Origin: an uncultured Treponema sp.
GTDB taxonomy: Bacteria > Spirochaetota > Spirochaetia > Treponematales > Treponemataceae
Direction: 5' to 3'
Assembly (NCBI GenBank): GCA_934699065.1
Contig: CAKUWD010000102.1
Coordinates: forward strand, 1 to 10,130
Length of the DNA stretch: 10,130 nucleotides
Positions 1-6,974 of the stretch are shown here, piece by piece. Each line of letters starts with the position of its first letter. Within the stretch, counting starts at the first letter, position 1. Made by a program: the position numbers and the translations under genes. The notes below the pieces were generated by a model. That model was not told where the DNA came from. It searched no databases and saw nothing but the letters and a program-made list of their open reading frames with translations.

Positions 1-508
1 CAAAATGACCTTTGTAGGTCGCAAACTCGTCACTCAGCGGATAACACAAATACGCATCGTAGCAATTGCCCTCTGCATCTGTAATTCCAAAATCCTGCAT
101 GAGCTTAAATCCAAACTTAGGATAATAACCTGGCTCACCGCAAAGAATTATTCCCGCAATTCCGGCTTCTTTTGCAAATCGGATTGTTTCGCAGATCAGC
201 TTGCCCCCAATATTGTTTCCTTCCAGAGTCGGTTCAACTGCAAGCGGACCAAGCATTGCAACTTCGTGCCGCACGCCATCCTCACCGACAATCCAGGCTT
301 TTGTGTAAAAAGCAGCACCCACGATTTTTCCATCAAGCTCTGCAACACGACTAATTTCCGACAGATAATCCGCAGACTCTCTTATAACCCGAAGCATGTT
401 ATGTTCTACGCAACCCGGAAAATATTTATTCCAGAAACTGCGCATTGTCATGAGTTCTGTATTTTTGTAATCTGCCGTCTTTTCCGCACGAATAATTAAA
501 TTGGTCAT
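1..508 (-). CDS. GNAT family N-acetyltransferase, 3' end cut by window edge
   Basis: Minus-strand frame starting at the ATG at 508-506 and open to the left edge, giving 169 visible residues; the C-terminus lies outside the window. The protein starts MTNLIIRAEK. It carries a GNAT acetyl-CoA region of the form LAVEPTLEGNNIGGKLI, followed by GEPGYYPKFGFK, which resembles the YhbS-like branch where the chain turns into the last strands. The family moves an acetyl group from acetyl-CoA to an amine; the substrate here is unknown. An AAGGAG ribosome binding site (plus-strand 518-523) sits 9 nt before the ATG and decides the start. The ATG overlaps the TGA of the upstream esterase frame (ATGA), so translation was probably coupled to it. 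It is the last visible gene of the minus-strand operon. The family is fairly certain; the substrate is not known. Confidence 0.85.
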   Translation of the reverse strand, partial: MTNLIIRAEKTADYKNTELMTMRSFWNKYFPGCVEHNMLRVIRESADYLSEISRVAELDGKIVGAAFYTKAWIVGEDGVRHEVAMLGPLAVEPTLEGNNIGGKLICETIRFAKEAGIAGIILCGEPGYYPKFGFKLMQDFGITDAEGNCYDAYLCYPLSDEFATYKGHF

Positions 509-1419
509 TTTACTAAACTCCTTATCCATTCAACTCTCCACGCCATACACTTTTCTACGATTGAACTTTTTATTGCTGTCTCATAGCCGTGGCAGGTGTC
601 TTTCATATCATGAACTTGAACGGTAATACCCTGGGCTTTTAACTTTTCTGCAAACTAAATTCCTTCGTCGTGAAGGCAATCGTATTCTGCAACTTCAATA
701 TAGGTTGGCGGGAAAAATCGCAAATCTTCAATTTCTGAAATTGATGCATATTTTGTCTGGCTGGTCTCCACTCCTTTCAAATACATATCCCAGAATAGCT
801 TATTGCAATTTGAATCCCAGATTGGAGTGTCGGTAAAGTGTTTCATTGAAGCTGTAATCATTCTTTTATCAAGAACCGGATATATTAACATTGCTCCTTT
901 TGGAAGCGGTTGATTTCTGTCGTGCAGCATCGCAGTTACCGCAGCGGCAATATTTCCTCCAGCGCTGTCTCCGGTAACTATGATTTTTTCTTTGTTGATG
1001 TTCAATGATTCTGCGTTTTGCAAAACCCACATATAAGTGCTGTAACAATCTTCAATCGCTACAGGGTAACGATATTTTTGAAGCAGTCTGTAATCAGGCA
1101 TAACAACTTTGCATTTCAATTCACGTACAAACCATTTTGCAATTTCATAGTGAGCTGCAGAGGCCCTCATCAAAAATCCGCCGCCATGAAAAAGCATAAT
1201 ACAGGGAAGCTCGCCTTCATACTGTCGCGGTTCGATTACCATCGTTGAAATCTCTGCACCATCATAGCCTGGAGTAGAAAACTTTTTCACGGCAACTAAA
1301 TCATCCGATTTACATTTTATAAAACCGTAAGCAAAGTTCACCATCGGATATAAACGCCCAACCATCGAACCGCTGTAAATCGAGATGCTTTTTAATTCTT
1401 TATCTATTGGATATTTCAT
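505..1419 (-). pseudogene. HSL-type alpha/beta hydrolase (esterase) interrupted by one in-frame TAG
   Basis: The frame from ATG 1419 encodes 254 residues and meets TAG at 657-655. It then stays open in the same frame for 49 more codons to TGA at 507-505. The first part has the HGGG oxyanion motif (residues 78-81), the GDSAGG nucleophile elbow (150-155, Ser152) and the acid motif with Asp247 in DCLHDEG. The part after TAG continues as FAEKLKAQGI and holds a CHGY sequence (His277), the expected catalytic His. Together these make a complete hormone-sensitive-lipase-type esterase of about 304 codons, a normal family length. The truncated 254-residue product lacks the catalytic His and the last helix, so it should be inactive unless TAG is read through. 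One substitution from AAG or GAG explains the stop; a sequencing error is possible. The frame ends overlapping the next gene (ATGA), as expected of the intact ancestor. The Shine-Dalgarno match is weak (AGGA about 12 nt upstream). Confidence 0.8.
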
Positions 1420-1433
1420 ATTCTTTTTCTATC

Positions 1434-2018
1434 CTAAAAAAGAGATTTTCCCTTTTCATACGCAATCTGCAGATTTTTATCCCAGTCTCTTTCTCTTGTT
1501 TCTGTACCTTTGGACATACCGCCAAAGACTACAAAATCTGATTCTTTTACACGATTAAAAAGACGGTCTCCAAACATCACTTTTTTCATTGCGTCGATAA
1601 GGCCGAATTGTTCGAGCTTTTCTTTTTCGTTGCCGGCGGAACAGAGAATCAAAGCCTTATCCAGAAGCTTCATGGTTTTGTTTCCATACGAAAAACCGTA
1701 AGACCAAACTCTGTCAAACCAGCCCACAAGTTTTGCAGGCGCTTCGGTCCAGAATACAGGATAGATAAAAACAATTGCATCTGCCCTGTTGATTTTTTCC
1801 TGCTCTGCCAAAACATCTTCTTCAAGCTCAGGAGTTTCCCTGTAATTCGAATCCCGCAGATATTCTTTTTCCGACATATCTGTTTTAAAATTCATCTTAT
1901 ACAAATCAGAAATTATATATTCATTTCCCGAATCAACAATTCCTTTAATAAACGAATCGCGGACATGACTTGTAAAAGAATCCTCTGACGGATGACAGTA
2001 AACTATAAATGCTTTCAT
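1434..2018 (-). CDS. Flavodoxin-fold NAD(P)H quinone oxidoreductase
   Basis: 194 residues, a usual length for the Flavodoxin_2 family (NQO1/MdaB/KefF-like). It begins MKAFIVYCHPSEDSFTSH, where the first strand followed by HP and S marks the FMN/FAD phosphate-binding loop. The middle has DAIVFIYPVFWTEAPAKLVGWFDRVW (residues about 85-110), the family's flavin ring-binding loop and following helix. Known members are cytoplasmic flavoproteins that pass two electrons from NAD(P)H to quinones, azo compounds or nitro compounds; the substrate here cannot be told. A GAGG ribosome binding site lies 6-7 nt before the ATG. It sits 10 nt after the hydrolase-transglutaminase gene and 14 nt before the esterase frame, so it is clearly inside the operon. 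It ends in TAG. Confidence 0.88.
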   Translation of the reverse strand: MKAFIVYCHPSEDSFTSHVRDSFIKGIVDSGNEYIISDLYKMNFKTDMSEKEYLRDSNYRETPELEEDVLAEQEKINRADAIVFIYPVFWTEAPAKLVGWFDRVWSYGFSYGNKTMKLLDKALILCSAGNEKEKLEQFGLIDAMKKVMFGDRLFNRVKESDFVVFGGMSKGTETRERDWDKNLQIAYEKGKSLF

Positions 2019-2028
2019 AAGTGTCCTC

Positions 2029-3504
2029 TTACTTCAATTCAAAATCCGTTCGGATATTCATCACAACATCAACTTCATTCAAGATTTTTATAAGGCGTTT
2101 ATCAAGGTCTGAGTTGTTGTCGTGGTAATCAATTTCTGAATATTGTTCGCGAGCTGGAAATGCCAGTTTTTCTTCTTCAAGGCTGAACTGGGCATGAACG
2201 GTCGCTTTGTTTCCTCGGGCATCCAGACGAATCCATTTTTGCAATTCTGGAATATATACAGTGTTCAGGGCATGGATGATATAACCGTCGCTGTCATCAT
2301 CAGCACGTGTTAGTTTCTGATAACTAATTCCCGCAGGAATTCCATTTCCACGAAGTAAAGCCGCAAGAAGACAGGATTTTGTCCAGCAGATTCCGGTTCC
2401 GTTTTCCAGAACGTCTGCTGCATTTTTAGAAACAACATTTGCCTTTACATCCCAGGAATGCGTTATCTTGTCGCGGACAAACTCATATGCATTTTTGATG
2501 TAGTCAACCTGTAAATCTGATTTTCCACGCAGCTCTTTGATTTTGGCCTCAATCAGCGGATGAGAAAAATTTATGCCTGAAGTCTCTTTAAGATATTCAC
2601 TCAGATTTTCATTCATTTCAAAAAACTCCTTAGCCCGCTCGCACACCTCAACCATCACTTCGTCTGAAGGTAAATGCTTGCTGTCAATTTCTGCGGTTGT
2701 GACTGGACCGATAAAAATCTTTCTGGCTTTTGCAAAGACTTTGTCTGCCGGGAAGAAGATATCCTTTTGGGAAGCCATAATTAAAACAGGAGCCTTGAAA
2801 GTAGTAAGTTCTTTCTTTGTATATTCCTTTGGAGGCTTCATTTCCATTTTGTAGGAAGACATCATCAAATCAAAAAACTCGCGCCAGGTTTCATCGCCCT
2901 TACCGCCCATAGTTTCGATTACGGCATCAAGAGTTTTTTCTGACGGGCTGGAATAATACTTTATGAATGGCAGGACCATCTTTCCCAGCATTGGAAGAAT
3001 TGGCCCATGAGCTATTCCAGACGGCACAAGCAGTAAGGCAGAACTAACTCTTTGAGGGTAAGACTTGGCAAAAGACAGGAACATTGCAGAACTATAAGAA
3101 GAAACAACAAAGAAAATTTTTTCTTCGCCATAATGATTCAGGACTTCATTAATCCAAAGCCCGTATTGATCTTTCCTGCTGCTGATATTTCTGTAAGGTG
3201 CACTCTTCCCCGGCATCCCGATAACATCGGGTGCAAGAATGCAGAAGTCTTTGAGCAGCGGCAGAAAGAGTTTTAGATTAAGAGTTGTAATTCCGTTGCC
3301 GCCGTGGATTGTACAGATTCTCTGTTTATCTTTATCACCGACAAGAAGGCAGTGAGTTTGACCGAAAGAAGTTTCGAAATAATCTTCTGAATAAAGGACG
3401 CCAAGTGCAGCTAGAGTCTTGTCGTAAAAGGTATGCATCTTCTTGAGACTGTTCTGATTTTTGTAAACGAACTTTCCTTTTTTAATTTTAGCGCTCATGC
3501 TCAT
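2029..3504 (-). CDS. Two-domain protein: alpha/beta hydrolase fused to a transglutaminase-like domain
   Basis: 491 residues in one unbroken frame. Residues about 40-295 form an alpha/beta hydrolase: IHGGNG (66-71) as oxyanion loop, VVSSYSSA (133-140) at the place of the nucleophile elbow, Asp248 in MASQKDIFFPAD as acid, and His277 in DSKHLPSDE as base. The elbow lacks the usual G-x-S-x-G glycines. Residues about 330-435 form a transglutaminase-like (papain-fold) domain with all three catalytic positions visible: Cys373 in GICWTKS, His411 in IIHALN and Asp428 in WIRLDARGNK. No signal peptide or membrane segment is seen, so it should be cytoplasmic. In bacteria such transglutaminase-like domains are often peptidases or amidases. 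The pairing suggests one protein cleaving ester and amide bonds in turn, but this is inference. The start could be Met1 or Met3; neither has a strong Shine-Dalgarno. It lies 26 nt after the GNAT gene in the operon. Confidence 0.85.
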   Translation of the reverse strand: MSMSAKIKKGKFVYKNQNSLKKMHTFYDKTLAALGVLYSEDYFETSFGQTHCLLVGDKDKQRICTIHGGNGITTLNLKLFLPLLKDFCILAPDVIGMPGKSAPYRNISSRKDQYGLWINEVLNHYGEEKIFFVVSSYSSAMFLSFAKSYPQRVSSALLLVPSGIAHGPILPMLGKMVLPFIKYYSSPSEKTLDAVIETMGGKGDETWREFFDLMMSSYKMEMKPPKEYTKKELTTFKAPVLIMASQKDIFFPADKVFAKARKIFIGPVTTAEIDSKHLPSDEVMVEVCERAKEFFEMNENLSEYLKETSGINFSHPLIEAKIKELRGKSDLQVDYIKNAYEFVRDKITHSWDVKANVVSKNAADVLENGTGICWTKSCLLAALLRGNGIPAGISYQKLTRADDDSDGYIIHALNTVYIPELQKWIRLDARGNKATVHAQFSLEEEKLAFPAREQYSEIDYHDNNSDLDKRLIKILNEVDVVMNIRTDFELK

Positions 3505-3530
3505 ATTAAAGTCTTTATTCTTTCAGAAAA

Positions 3531-4031
3531 TTATTTAGTTTTTTCAAACGCAAGTCTAGGATATTCATCCTCTTCAACATAGATTGTTCCACAGTGGTTG
3601 AAGCCAAGCTTTTTCAAAAGATTCTGCATAACGATATTATCACCATGAGTATCAATACGAAGGTTACCACATTTTGAGAAAGCCCATTCAATGCAGAAGG
3701 CACCTATTCCTTTTTCCGAGCCATCTCCTGCCAGACGATGAACAACACCATAAGTATCACTGCCCGTCCATTTGCCTTCGGAAATTTTTTTGTAAGTCGC
3801 TTCAATATCCTTTCCCTGTGTGAAATAAAAAACTCCAACAACATTTCCATCTTCATTAAGGCAGACATAACTCTTACCCTCTTTTATATCATTGTGAATC
3901 AGTTCCTCTGGCGGCCATTTTGTAGGGCCCCACTGATTTGGATTTCCATGAGACTTCATGTATTCACGAGCAAAGGCATAAATCTCCATAATCCGCTTAA
4001 AATCCTGTTCTGTAGAATTTCTGATTGTCAT
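3531..4031 (-). CDS. GNAT family N-acetyltransferase
   Basis: 166 residues, full GNAT length. It starts MTIRNSTEQDFKRIMEIYAF, the typical first strand and helix of the fold. Middle strands are SYVCLNEDGNVVGVFYF, and the acetyl-CoA region is around VVHRLAGDGSEKGIGAF. It closes with NLRIDTHGDNIVMQNLLKKLGF (residues about 128-149), the usual GNAT ending in which a variable-N residue and LLKKLGF lead into the last strand. The substrate is not evident; a small metabolite or amino-acid amine is as likely as a protein N-terminus. A GAGAGG ribosome binding site lies about 9 nt upstream of the ATG. It is the promoter-proximal gene of the minus-strand operon that runs to the left edge. Confidence 0.88.
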   Translation of the reverse strand: MTIRNSTEQDFKRIMEIYAFAREYMKSHGNPNQWGPTKWPPEELIHNDIKEGKSYVCLNEDGNVVGVFYFTQGKDIEATYKKISEGKWTGSDTYGVVHRLAGDGSEKGIGAFCIEWAFSKCGNLRIDTHGDNIVMQNLLKKLGFNHCGTIYVEEDEYPRLAFEKTK

Positions 4032-4090
4032 TTTTTTCAGCCTCTCTTATTAACTTTCCACTGCTCTGTCTATAAATTTCCACAGAAATT

Positions 4091-4119
4091 ATTTTAATAC
4101 ACAACTTAAAAATTATGAA
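4091..4119 (-). promoter_or_regulatory. Predicted sigma70-type promoter of the minus-strand operon
   Basis: On the minus strand, TTCATA (4119-4114; four of six matches to TTGACA) is followed by a 17-nt spacer and TAAAAT (4096-4091; five of six matches to TATAAT). This would start transcription near 4084 and leave a leader of about 50 nt before the GNAT ATG at 4031. The region is very AT-rich, so chance matches are likely. Confidence 0.4.
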
Positions 4120-4130
4120 GATAAACTTAA

Positions 4131-4159
4131 TAGAAAAAATACAGTACACGTGTTATCAT
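4131..4159 (+). promoter_or_regulatory. Predicted extended -10 promoter of the Nudix gene, possibly giving a leaderless mRNA
   Basis: TAGAAA (4131-4136; four of six matches to TTGACA), a 17-nt spacer and TATCAT (4154-4159), preceded by TG at 4151-4152 as an extended -10. The -10 ends 5 nt before the ATG at 4165, so a start point about 7 nt downstream falls on or beside the ATG. No Shine-Dalgarno is visible before this ATG, unlike most other genes here. An 8-bp palindrome ACACGTGT (4146-4153) overlaps the extended -10 and could be an operator. Confidence 0.4.
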
Positions 4160-4164
4160 AAAAT

Positions 4165-4656
4165 ATGGAACTTTGGGACGCATATAATTCTAACTTTGAA
4201 AAAATCGAAGGTGTGACTTTAATCCGCGAGAAAGAGGATGAGATTCCGGATGGTCTTTATCACCTCGTATGTCATATTCTTGTAAAGCACACAGACGGAA
4301 CTTATCTTTTGATGAAGCGGGATCCGAACAAGCCAGCCTGGCCGGGTTTCTGGGAAGCATCAGCAGGGGGCTCTGTATTGCAGGGAGAGAGTGCTTTAGA
4401 AGGCTCATTAAGAGAACTCCGGGAAGAAACAGGAATTGTGGCTGAGTCTCTGAAAGAGCTTGACAGATCTTTAGGAAAAACCTGTCTTCATTACCGCTAC
4501 CTTTGTGTAACTGACTGTACAAAAGATTCCATAAAGCTTCAGAAAGGCGAAACCTGTGATTATCGCTGGGTTACTGCCCGCCAACTTTTAGACATGCCGG
4601 AAACAGAGCTCCTTGGTGGTCAGATGAAAAAGTATATCAATAATATAGAAGAATAA
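4165..4656 (+). CDS. Nudix hydrolase
   Basis: 163 residues. A complete Nudix box G-x5-E-x7-RE-U-x-EE-x-G-U is seen: Gly69, Glu75, Arg83-Glu84, Glu87-Glu88, Gly90 and Ile91, read from GGSVLQGESALEGSLRELRE followed by ETGI. The Glu residues bind the metal that cleaves a nucleoside-diphosphate-linked substrate. The N-terminal layout (MELWDAYNSN, then DGLYHLVCHILVKHTDGTYLLMKR) resembles the YfcD/isopentenyl-diphosphate-isomerase-like Nudix branch; the actual substrate is unknown. It begins without a clear ribosome binding site close to a predicted promoter. It is followed 5 nt later by a P-loop protein gene, forming a two-gene plus-strand operon divergent from the GNAT-led operon. Confidence 0.92.
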   Translation: MELWDAYNSNFEKIEGVTLIREKEDEIPDGLYHLVCHILVKHTDGTYLLMKRDPNKPAWPGFWEASAGGSVLQGESALEGSLRELREETGIVAESLKELDRSLGKTCLHYRYLCVTDCTKDSIKLQKGETCDYRWVTARQLLDMPETELLGGQMKKYINNIEE

Positions 4657-4661
4657 ACTAT

Positions 4662-5153
4662 ATGAAAGTAATTATCTTAAACGGACCGATGGGAGTTGGA
4701 AAAACTGCCGTTGGAAAATACATTGCAGAAGCTACTCCGGGAACAGCCTTTATTGATGGCGACTGGTGTCTCGACATTCATCCATTCATTGGAAATCGCG
4801 AAACCAAAACCATGGCCGTGGACAATATTCTTCATATGATTGAAAACTACAAAAAGTGCTCCGAATGCAAGATGATTGTTCTTGTCTGGCTGATGGATCA
4901 GGCCTGGGTATATGACTCAGTTATTGAAGGAATCAAAAAGCTGGGACTGGAAATAAAATCTGTTACTCTAACCTGCAGTAAGGCTACCCTAACCGACCGC
5001 TGGCAGAATGACAAAGTATGCCCTTGGCGAACAGATGACTGGCTTAAAATCAGCATAGATTCACTCGATTATTTTTCGAAGCTGGACAATACACTCGATA
5101 CAAGTAATCTTTCGATTAAAGAAGTCGCTGAAAAAATAATGGAAGGAGATTAA
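4662..5153 (+). CDS. Small P-loop nucleotide-binding kinase-like protein
   Basis: 163 residues beginning MKVIILNGPMGVGKTAVGKY, with a Walker A motif GPMGVGKT at residues 8-15 directly after strand 1. FIDGDWC (about 30-36) sits where small-molecule and nucleotide kinases of the AAA_33/shikimate-kinase type place a substrate-binding Asp. A second hydrophobic strand, MIVLVWLMD (about 71-79), is a likely Walker B-type strand. The size fits a stand-alone phosphotransferase acting on a small molecule or antibiotic, but the substrate cannot be read from the sequence. It starts 5 nt after the Nudix stop codon, with only a weak GAAGAA-type ribosome binding site inside the end of the Nudix gene, so translation is probably coupled. 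Confidence 0.85.
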   Translation: MKVIILNGPMGVGKTAVGKYIAEATPGTAFIDGDWCLDIHPFIGNRETKTMAVDNILHMIENYKKCSECKMIVLVWLMDQAWVYDSVIEGIKKLGLEIKSVTLTCSKATLTDRWQNDKVCPWRTDDWLKISIDSLDYFSKLDNTLDTSNLSIKEVAEKIMEGD

Positions 5154-5339
5154 CAGCTTTGTAAAGGCAGAATTGCCTGCCCATAGTAATTATCTTTGAG
5201 TACTGATTCTTTTCATTATACTACAATACTTTATTTTTTTCCGGCAGGAGTTAATCTGTATTTCTATTTTGATTGTACATTGTGATAAAATAATGATATA
5301 ATTATGATAATCCACTTAAGACATTAAAGAGGTAACATC
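5154..5339 (+). promoter_or_regulatory. Intergenic region with promoter and possible operator of the toxin-antitoxin operon
   Basis: A perfect TATAAT lies at 5297-5302, with a poor -35 (TTGTAC, 5273-5278, 18-nt spacer). The -10 is covered by an inverted repeat, ATAAT (5290-5294) and ATTAT (5301-5305), a possible autoregulatory operator; in such AT-rich DNA this could be chance. AGAGG at 5328-5332 is the antitoxin ribosome binding site, 7 nt before its ATG. After the P-loop gene a small stem GGCAG/CTGCC (5166-5170, 5177-5181) is present but has no following T-run, so it is not a convincing terminator. Confidence 0.45.
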
Positions 5340-5603
5340 ATGACACAGATTCGACCGGTCTCTGACTTAAGAAATAAATTCTCTGAAATTGAAACTTTGG
5401 TAGCTGAGCGACAGGCCCCTGTATTCCTTACAAAAAATGGTTATGGTTCAATGGTTGTTATGAGCCTTGAAATGTATGACAGGCTTACTGAAAACATAGA
5501 CTCAAAACTTGATGAAGCTGACTTGCAAGCTAAAACTGATCCAACTCGCTATTCGGCAGAAGAAGTATTCTCTTCTCTTAAAAAGAAAATAAAGGCGAGA
5601 TAA
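5340..5603 (+). CDS. Phd/YefM family antitoxin
   Basis: 87 residues. The N-terminal half (MTQIRPVSDLRNKFSEIETL, then PVFLTKNGYGSMVVMSLEMYDRL) is the Phd/YefM fold: strand, helix, a turn with TKNGYG, then VVMSLEMYDRL. It forms the dimer that binds the operon's own promoter. The charged C-terminal part (about 50-87, with DLQAKTDPTRYSAEEVFSSL) is the flexible tail that in the family wraps and neutralises the toxin. It has a good AGAGG ribosome binding site 7 nt upstream. Its TAA shares one base with the toxin ATG (TAATG), giving tight translational coupling. Autorepression is expected from the family. Confidence 0.93.
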   Translation: MTQIRPVSDLRNKFSEIETLVAERQAPVFLTKNGYGSMVVMSLEMYDRLTENIDSKLDEADLQAKTDPTRYSAEEVFSSLKKKIKAR

Positions 5604-5911
5604 TGGAATACACAATTAAATTCATTCCTTTAGCACGACAAGATTTAACCGATATCGTGAACTATATTCTAAATGAATTTCAGAATCCAATTGCTGCAGA
5701 AAACACCCTCAATAGAATTGAGAAAGCAATTTATGAACGACTTGAAGAGGGACCCGAATCATTTGCAATCTGGCCTTCAACTAAAGAACGTGAACATCCA
5801 TATCGCCGAATAAATGTCGGAAACTATACAGTCTGGTATGTTGTGATTGATAACATAATGGAAATCCGAAGAATCCAGCCATCAAGAAGAAATGAAGAAA
5901 GGTTCTTATAG
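5603..5911 (+). CDS. ParE/RelE superfamily toxin
   Basis: 102 residues. The start MEYTIKFIPLARQDLTDIVNYI is the typical ParE/RelE opening: a first strand followed by a helix carrying the AxxDL pattern. The end has YRRINVGNYTVWYVVIDNIMEIRRI, the conserved central and C-terminal sheet with an Arg-rich last strand. RelE members cleave mRNA in the ribosome while ParE members poison gyrase; length and the DLTDIVNYI pattern lean to ParE, but the target is uncertain. It overlaps the antitoxin by 1 nt and is convergent with the VOC gene, 82 nt away. No clear terminator lies between them. Confidence 0.9.
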   Translation: MEYTIKFIPLARQDLTDIVNYILNEFQNPIAAENTLNRIEKAIYERLEEGPESFAIWPSTKEREHPYRRINVGNYTVWYVVIDNIMEIRRIQPSRRNEERFL

Positions 5912-5993
5912 CACTCAATTCCTTTTGCGTATCTACAACTAATAGTATCATTCGCTACTCCTGACTTATTATATCATTTGTACAACCTGAATT

Positions 5994-6371
5994 TTATCTC
6001 TCCATAAAAAACTCTACCTGTTCTCCAAGCGGACCGTAGCAGAAGGCCATGCGAATTGGGTATGGAGGATTTGATGCGATGACTTTATCATTCGGTTCAA
6101 TAAAAAGATCGTAGCCGGCTGCCTTCACCTTCGCCGCAATTTCATCAACATCATCAGTAAGAAGCGCCATATGGCGGATAGCGCCAAGGCAGTGAGTTCC
6201 ATCGCCGTTGGTAAAAATCTCAAGCAGGCCATTGCCTGTATCAATCATCATACCCTCTGTCCACTCGCGTATAATTTTTAAACCAAGAGTTTCTATATAA
6301 AACTTACGAACGTTAGTTAGTTGCTCAGCTGTTCCGCATTTCATTGAAATATGGTGTATACCTTTAATCAT
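5994..6371 (-). CDS. VOC family protein (glyoxalase/dioxygenase fold)
   Basis: 125 residues with two beta-alpha-beta-beta-beta modules. The four metal-ligand positions of the family can be read: His in IHHISMK (residues 6-7), Glu in GLLEIFT, His in AIRHMALLTDDVDE and Glu in EQVEFFMER at the C-terminus. The PNDKVIASNPPYPIRMAFCYGP segment is typical of single-domain VOC enzymes such as lactoylglutathione-lyase-like proteins. The substrate cannot be inferred. A GGGAG ribosome binding site lies inside the end of the upstream GNAT gene. The two genes overlap by 8 nt, so they are co-transcribed and probably coupled in translation. Confidence 0.88.
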   Translation of the reverse strand: MIKGIHHISMKCGTAEQLTNVRKFYIETLGLKIIREWTEGMMIDTGNGLLEIFTNGDGTHCLGAIRHMALLTDDVDEIAAKVKAAGYDLFIEPNDKVIASNPPYPIRMAFCYGPLGEQVEFFMER

Positions 6372-6846
6372 TTTTTATCTCCCATTTATATTCCATTTCC
6401 TTGCAGCGGCTGCAGGCATCTTCAAAACCAAGTTTTTTATAAAGGGGATAACCCATTGGAGCTGCCTTAAGTTCCAGTAAATCAAGATTCTGACTTTTAC
6501 CAAAATCCATAATCTGTTTAATTACATTGCCGGCGATTCCCTGGCAGCGTTTTTCAGCAACCGTGTAAACGTTCATAATGTTTCCGACACGCCCATGAGG
6601 AAATCTGGGGTTGGCCGGTTTTTCCTGAATCAGTAAAAAAGCAATTGAAATGATTTTTCCTTCTTCCTCAGCTGCAAAAACAAAGCAATCGCGGTTCAGA
6701 TGATTTTTAAGATATTCCTGAAGCTGGGCCTGGATTGTTGCTTCAGTTTCAGGAGCTTGAGGTCCCATATCTTCGCGGATAAATTCCATACGACATCTTA
6801 TAATTTCTTCAAGTTCGTTCAAATCAGCCTTTTTATAATTAATCAT
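6364..6846 (-). CDS. GNAT family N-acetyltransferase, start at 6846
   Basis: 160 residues from the ATG at 6846-6844 (MINYKKADLNELEEIIRCRM). The frame stays open upstream to 6933, but that 29-codon extension is Arg-rich and encoded by a GC-rich palindromic intergenic element. The downstream ATG has a strong AGAGAGG ribosome binding site 5 nt away, so it is the chosen start. GNAT features are DCFVFAAEEEGKIISIAFL (middle strands), NIMNVYTVAEKRCQGIAGNVIKQI (acetyl-CoA region, with RCQGIAG standing for R/Q-x-x-G-x-G/A), and GYPLYKKLGF near the C-terminus. The substrate is unknown. It overlaps the VOC gene by 8 nt. Confidence 0.88.
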   Translation of the reverse strand: MINYKKADLNELEEIIRCRMEFIREDMGPQAPETEATIQAQLQEYLKNHLNRDCFVFAAEEEGKIISIAFLLIQEKPANPRFPHGRVGNIMNVYTVAEKRCQGIAGNVIKQIMDFGKSQNLDLLELKAAPMGYPLYKKLGFEDACSRCKEMEYKWEIKND

Positions 6847-6869
6847 TTTTGCCTCTCTTTTTGATTCGG

Positions 6870-6965
6870 GCATTGCGTCAGCTACGCTGCCGCCGGGCTT
6901 TGCGCACTTCCGCTGTCGCTCCATTCGACGCAACCTTCGGTTGCTTACGAACGCCTTCGGCGGTG
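6870..6965. repeat. GC-rich palindromic intergenic element
   Basis: This stretch is much richer in GC than its surroundings and is built of small palindromes. GCAACC-TTC-GGTTGC (6930-6944) and CGCC-TTC-GGCG (6952-6962) share a CCTTCGG core; GCGT-CAGCT-ACGC is at 6875-6887. On the transcribed minus strand the first two become hairpins with GAA loops just after the S-subunit stop codon. They could protect or end that transcript, but there is no T-run for classical termination. It has the character of a dispersed REP-like element; copy number cannot be judged from one copy. Confidence 0.6.
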
Positions 6966-6974
6966 CTCCAATCC

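Noticed and set aside
5161..5185. Rho-independent terminator after the P-loop gene
   Set aside because: The stem is only 5 bp and has no T-run after it.
5912..5993. Bidirectional terminator or small RNA between the toxin and VOC genes
   Set aside because: No stable stem or T-run is seen; only 82 nt of AT-rich sequence.
6847..6933. N-terminal extension of the GNAT protein from 6933
   Set aside because: It is encoded by the palindromic element, is Arg-rich without GNAT similarity, and a strong ribosome binding site supports 6846.
1..6974. Integron cassette array, suggested by many GNAT, Nudix, VOC and toxin-antitoxin genes together
   Set aside because: Genes lie on both strands in tight operons with overlaps, and no attC-like sites or integrase are visible.
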